Below, piece by piece: positions 55,719 to 64,000 of a stretch of 64,000 nt of DNA. Every line of letters starts with the position of its first letter. Within the stretch, counting starts at the first letter, position 1. The position numbers and the translations under genes are program-made. The DNA comes from Lentinula raphanica (lineage: Eukaryota > Basidiomycota > Agaricomycetes > Agaricales > Omphalotaceae), in the NCBI GenBank assembly GCA_027919835.1, contig JANVFP010000014.1, positions 496,001-560,000 on the forward strand. The letters run 5' to 3'. The notes under the pieces were generated by a model, which saw only the letters and a program-made list of their open reading frames with translations, ran no database searches and was not told the origin of the DNA.

Positions 55719-57489
55719 TGTCTAGGAGTAGTATTTCATTATTTAGTTGAAGGAGTGGAAGTTTGCACAACGGCAAAAAGAAAGAAAATGTCTGTGACGA
55801 GACACGGCTTGAGTCATATATAAGACCAGAAGATGGAAATAAAAACACAAGAGCGGCGAAATGAGACTGCAGAAACCGCAAGGGATAACAAACGGTTATC
55901 CAAACTAAGTACAACATTGGACTCATGCTTGAGCGCATCCAAAAGACTGATGACAGCAAGCATATATGATCATGATTTCATCAGTCACTGTAAATTACAG
56001 TAATCACTCACTACTACTTTACTTTACATCTATATTGTACAGTCGCCAAGTGCGGGGATGGATGGTCTTGAACACTCGCACATAATACGAATGGGTTTTG
56101 GCTCATCGGATACAGTCTCCCCAGGGAGCCGATTGGAGTCATTGAAGTTGGCAGGAATCGGTTATGGGCAGGAAGGAGAGAGGTTGAAGAGGGTTGAAGC
56201 TGAAGCTTGGAGCTTGAACTTGAAGACGTGAACAAGTAGCCCGGAGCCGAGTATGCTCGAGTATGATAGCCACGGTCATGTCAATTTCTCACGACTCTGT
56301 CACGACTTGTGTCTTCAAGCTTAAGCTTCAGCTTCAACGGCCAACTCATTCTCCAACGCTCGACGCGTTCAATGACCTTGACCAGCTCAAACACGTGCTC
56401 TCGCGATACATGATGCAGGAACAGAGGATTTTTGAAGCGCGCGGTGCTGAACTCTCGAAAGACGCTCCAAAACTTCTCAGATAAACCAGATGACATGAAT
56501 ATCGCGTCCTGCGCCAGCTTGGTGTCGATTATCTTGACTTGTATCGTGCGTCAAAATGCTGTCACTTGAGTTACTCTAAACCTGACCCGCCTGATATAGT
56601 GATACAATGTCCATGGAGGCCTCCCTGACGATGTCCTTGAGCTGGAATCCAAGACGACCCTTGTAGGCACCTAGACAGTGTAGTTGTTTTACCCAAGTTC
56701 AAAGTTTGCTTCCATCGTCAAGATCCCTACATGAATCCGGACCCTCTTCGTCACAGGCTCTGGAAGTTGATATCTTCACATTCACGAGTCCCCAATTGGA
56801 AGGCATCATTGAAGCTCCTGGAGTCGCCCCATCCAGTTTGTATCTGCTGGACTCGTTCAAACAGTCGAGGTGGAGTGACTGAAGAAGTCTCCGGATTGAT
56901 TGGAGTTCAATCTCTCCTACTTCAAAACGAGTTTCTTGATCATGCAAGAAGAATATCCGAAAACAAATGTCAGTATTTTGCCAATTTCACCCTACGGAGC
57001 CCTACGGTCGGTGTTGATCCGCCTTTGCAGTGGCCGAAACGGCGAAAACCCCACTGACGACCCTGCCCATCACTTCACAAAATCTTACATCCAAATCGCC
57101 CTCAGATCTGCAGCGTCTCATGGCTGTGTCCCCGTCGTCTCTTTCGCGATTATCGAGATGCCTCGAATTCGTATGTACATGTTTGGTCCTCGACCGTTTT
57201 TGGTCACTGTTATTGTTCTTTTGTTTTTTCAGTTTCACCTGTGCGTTCATGGTTCACCTCTGGAATCTCTCACCTGTCCTCTTCTTTCTCAACACATCAC
57301 TCCGCCGAAGCGAAGCGTAGGCACTAACTTGTATGCTCTATCGGTATCTTCAGAAAACCAATGGAAAATACTCAGATTTCCAATGAATATCAAGTTTCAT
57401 CAGGTTTGAACATGAATTTGACATTCATATACATATCATCGTACGAATATAGATCCTGGTCTGGTACAAGACACACGTTCAATTCGACA
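55719..57489. other. Stretch without a confidently recognised gene
   Basis: Between 56700 and 57250 the plus strand has open pieces such as LRSVLIRLCSGRNGEN and SPSDLQRLMAVSPSSLSRLS that could be upstream sequence of the BEACH relic, but I cannot confirm this. The rest is featureless apart from AAGCTTCAGCTTCAA-like words repeated near 56210 and 56320 in opposite orientation. Confidence 0.35.
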
Positions 57490-60433
<2,944 letters not shown>

Positions 60434-60451
60434 TCACTACGTTCTGCAACG

Positions 60452-61401
60452 ATGATGGAGGTTTGCAAATTACCTCTTGCCTTCCACGATTTTCAATCAT
60501 TCATCACACTTTTACCTGCAGAAATCGAGGAGCTCGTGATGAAATGTTTCACTAGGAACGATCCCGAGAACCTCAAGCTATACGCGAGAGCCATGGTGCA
60601 AGATGCCAACCTGATGGGCCACGTATTTATTGCCACTGAAGGCGAGCTTTGGCCTGCTCCCATAATATATCGGCCTCTGCTGGGAACTTGGCAAATCCTT
60701 ATGGGCAACGTATGTTGTGTATTCCAACAATCGCCTTTCCTTGTTCTTATTCATGCCCGTACATAGAAAAGAACAAAAAGAACTCGGCTTGAACGAGCTC
60801 TTTGCTGCCATGCCTCCGGATACTCGCAAGTTCTGGGTAGAGGTATGCTCATATACCCATCACGTTCTTTCGGAGTTCAATCGTTCTCAGGTGAAGAAAG
60901 TAGGCGACCAACACATGGACTTTCGTCCGTGCGTCAGAATATATATGTCCTTCATGAGACACGCATTCAATAATTCCATAGATGCCGCTGGATACATTCT
61001 ACGTGAACATGATGCTCACAGCTCGCATCTCTCAGAAGCGTGGATATGGAAAAGCTGTAATGATGGCTATTATAGCATATGTGGGTTCTGAACCGGCACA
61101 TCTTCGTTCTTTTCACGGACTTAGTACCAGTCTGTAGGCTTCGGAGGACGGACGAAAGTGGGACGTTGGGCTGATTACTCAGAGCGCTGAGAATGTGCGT
61201 CGAATCAATGCTTTTTCCTTTATGTCATTGTCACTGAGTACCTTTCAGAGAGACTGGTATGTTAGTTTAGGATTCGAGGAAGCGGGGTCCAGTGAAGTAG
61301 CTGCTGCTCCCTATGGCAATAATTTCATTCCTATGTATGCCTTCAAACCCTATAAAACATCGGCGCAAGGGTCTCATATAGAACTGTTACCAATGAGCTG
61401 A
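60452..61401 (+). CDS. GNAT-family N-acetyltransferase-like gene, splicing partly unresolved
   Basis: ATG 60452 is 18 bases after the BEACH relic stop. The first exon has IEELVMKCFTRNDPENLKLY and GHVFIATEGELWPAPIIYRP. Later exons give ELGLNELFAAMPPDTRKFW, FYVNMMLTARISQKRGYGKA with VMMAIIAY, then SEDGRKWDVGLITQSAEN. After an intron starting at GTGCGT (61194) comes RDWYVSLGFEEAGSSEVAAA, ending PMYAFKPYK and a stop at 61399-61401. The QKRGYGKA block is the acetyl-CoA-binding motif A of GNAT enzymes and the SLGFEEAGSS block is their usual C-terminal part. The splices near 60713-60770 and 60845-60990 do not join in phase in any way I found, so the gene may be damaged or need unusual splice sites. 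Substrate unknown. Confidence 0.55.
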
Positions 61402-64000
61402 GTCTCTGTCTCTGGTGGTCTTGTAATTCAGGTATTCTGCACATTTGATATACAACCGTGAACCTTCAAAAATGTTTATAGAACTTGGGATTAGTGATCT
61501 GAGAGATATACTGAACGTTTCCCCGCGTTTATCATTTTCCAGGAAGGGTTATCTGCATAGACATACGAGTGCTTGCAAATAGAAATGATTGAAATACTGA
61601 TAGACTCCGGTGGTTAGTATATTGCTGAGACATTGAGAATAGACTCCTGGAATTTGAAAGCTTCGTTCCCCGTCGATGTAGCATTGTCTTGTGTCACTAT
61701 CAGCGTGTTCTTCCAATCATCTCATCGATGGACATGAGCCAGCATTCCATCGAACAAAACCTTCAAATTTTAGATGCGTACAAACAATCAGAACAAGATC
61801 AGTCAATATAACTGCCAATTTTCAACTCGAGGTTGGACAACCCGGGCCCTCTCCAAATTCGAGTACAGCAAATCAATAGATCTGGCTTTAGACGCAATGA
61901 ACATAGGGAGGATGCATAGTGCAAGAACCGATACATGACATAAACGTCGAAATCGAAAACTATAGGAAGGCAATGCTAGCAAATCGACATAGTAGGAATG
62001 CCAGGAATGATGGTCGATGCTCCCATGAGGATCAACGTAATCGCTAGAATTCCGAATCAGATCTCTATGCTTTTTGTTCAGAATACGTATATGGTACTTA
62101 CTGTGCAGCCTCGAGAATCGAGCAGATAGTAGCATCATCTCTTCCACGGCATTTGTAGTATAATGAATAAAGCGGGCATGCTTCGAACAAACGACCTTCT
62201 AAACACATACAAGTCCACCAGGACGGCTTTGACAAAGTTGGGATTCGTAGGAGAGACGGGCGGACGTCTGTGAACTAAATCTTGGATTTGCAGATCGGGG
62301 GGTGATAGGTTGCTGAAGTATGCGTCCAACAAAGAAGTGTCCATGCGAGAGGAGGTAAGAGGAGAGTCCGAGGACAGGTTTCGCCGCTCTCGCATGCAAG
62401 AAATTTTGCCAAGTGAGGAAGAACCTTTGAGAATAATGTGAAAGGATATCGATAGGAGCAGCTTAACGGCCTTTGACCTAACAAGGCTTTCCCGGATATC
62501 TCGTCGGCGGTGCTGAAGGTAGGTAGGTATCCTTCTCCCTGTATTGTCTCGCTCGTTTCGGATAGAGACAAACAACTCGAATCTGCGTACATGACTTCTG
62601 GGCGAGGGATATCCGGTTGCCCATGTTCAAAAATGTCGAGTTGAAAACTAGGCGACATGATTTCCTTCATATGTGCCTACTTTTGAGCTACTGTTGTGTG
62701 GGCCAAGGGGAGATGCCCAAAAGACATGTGTTTTTGGTCTGAGGGGATTGAGATCAGGGAGCATGTATGCGGTACATATACAGTCTCGTGTCTCTTGACA
62801 GTCATTGACGATCGACGAGAATGTAGGGAGAAAGCGGGGGGCGGAGAAGACGAAGACGTTATCCATGAATGAGGGAACGAGGACATGCGCGTACGCGTAG
62901 GTTGAATTGGTGGAGGTGGAGGTGGGAACGTGCTGGAACCTGAAGGCATATGGAAAGGTTCTGTGTGGAGACGTGCGGAGAGAAGTAAAAAGAAGTTAGT
63001 GAGAGAACAATGGATGGGGAAAAGGTTGTCATACCTCCAAGAACTCCAACACGGTCTCATGTTATTCCTGCCTTCTTCTATGATCCAACTTCCTCCTTGA
63101 CTTTGGATCTTGTGCGGGAAGATTTTGTCGATGGTAGATAGGTTTGAGATGGGATGTAGAACAGTCTATGCGTCAAAGTTTATATGAAGGTTGCTTCGGC
63201 TGGACGTTGTAAAACAACCCTGTTTCTTAGAGTCAGTGAGAGTTGACTTTGGAACAAAAAGGCCATGACGATGCAAGTTCGGTTTCACTTCGAGAGTTTG
63301 ATGAGCATCTGAAGGAAGGAAGAACCTAGATATGGTTGTATACCTGATGTCTGAATGTTAGTATTTTCACTCAGAAATCCACAAACACAGCAAATACCTC
63401 TGACATGCATAGATATCCCTAGATATCCTGAGACTGATAATTCCAAGTTCCCTCCCTTTTTCGTCGGCGCTATGTTGAGCTTTCAAATAATTTGTCAGTA
63501 TCATATCTCAATAGTTTATCAGATTCATACCTTCTATTGTCTATCATGTATGTCCCTCTGCCTCAGCCTAATGATCCAACCTAGCCCATTCCGGTCGATT
63601 CATCCCGACCTAGTCCTGCTAACCGAAATTCCGCAAGCAAGTCTATTTCCAACGTAGAAGTTGCAGACAAGTTTGTAAATGTGGTTTGAAAGCATTGTGA
63701 TGAGCGAAGACAACTGTGAGGAGGAAGTGAGCAAATGGAGGGGTACTCGTTGAAGACTCATTGGACCTGGGTACATGAATTGAATATTGGAGAGAGAAGA
63801 GGAAGAGGTCTAGACTCTGAGCGCAAATCGTGAAGTTGGTGTCAACTTTCTCACGATATCTCTTCCTCGGCATCACCGTTCTTTCAAATATCGAGCTTCA
63901 ATCTCTCGCTGGTCCCGGTTAGGGCTCGACCGATTCAAATATAGCTGCTGAATTGGAGCCAGCCTGTCAAAAAATTAGCCATATGATTATCATCTCTCGC
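61402..64000. other. Right end of the window, no gene recognised
   Basis: Moderately long minus-strand frames at 62135-62670 and 62677-63060 (the latter with SGSSTFPPPPPPIQPTRTR) may be exons of one minus-strand gene running leftward to about 61800 (SLHSKYHIRILNKKHR region). I could not splice them or assign a family. Beyond 63100 nothing is recognisable. Confidence 0.35.

Overview
The window looks like chromosomal DNA of a basidiomycete fungus, most likely an agaricomycete. Genes carry many introns of about 48-60 bases with GT...AG borders. Several protein families are ones typically multiplied in mushroom genomes: Spt5-like NGN/KOW proteins, a stand-alone integrase-core protein, 2OG-Fe(II) dioxygenases of the TET/JBP type, WD40-transmembrane proteins and a CACTA-like (Plavaka-type) transposase. 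I see no rRNA, tRNA, CRISPR or bacterial-type operon. All gene models were read by eye from six-frame translation and splice sites; no database search was possible.

Layout. 0.8-8.2 kb (+): a HECT-like C-terminal fragment, an apparently intact Spt5-like gene and an apparently intact DDE integrase gene, all on one strand. 9.9-12.6 kb (-): decayed importin-alpha with an internal 510-base-spaced duplication, and a second, broken Spt5-like copy. 13.7-16.8 kb (-): two different 2OG-Fe(II) dioxygenases, the first intact, the second with an apparent frameshift. 18.9-20.7 kb (-): an F-box protein. 22-24 kb (+): an intact 578-residue gene of unknown function. 24.2-26.9 kb: a membrane-protein fragment, a coiled-coil gene and a small three-pass membrane protein. 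29.5-31.6 kb: two unrecognised genes in tail-to-tail orientation that are clearly paralogues. 32.2-33.4 kb: an irregular tandem array and a kinase relic. 34.3-36.6 kb (-): an eight-exon WD40 gene ending in a membrane segment and a 27-base minisatellite tail. 36.8-42.0 kb (+): a damaged Plavaka-type transposase with repeated SAP-like exons. 43.7-44.5 kb (-): a NOP9 relic. 46 kb (-): a small GIY-YIG (T5orf172/Mug113-like) gene. 48.6-51.6 kb (+): an intact eight-exon gene for an 874-residue protein of unknown function. 52.6-61.4 kb: relics of acetyl-CoA carboxylase, alpha-amylase and a BEACH protein, then a GNAT-like acetyltransferase.

The region reads as an accessory, transposon-rich segment where partial copies of core genes (importin-alpha, ACC1, NOP9, BEACH) have been deposited and are decaying, beside lineage-specific genes that are still open and properly spliced. 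The genes do not form one obvious pathway. The common theme is mobile DNA and DNA modification: transposase, integrase, TET/JBP-like enzymes and a GIY-YIG nuclease fold, plus transcription-elongation-factor paralogues.
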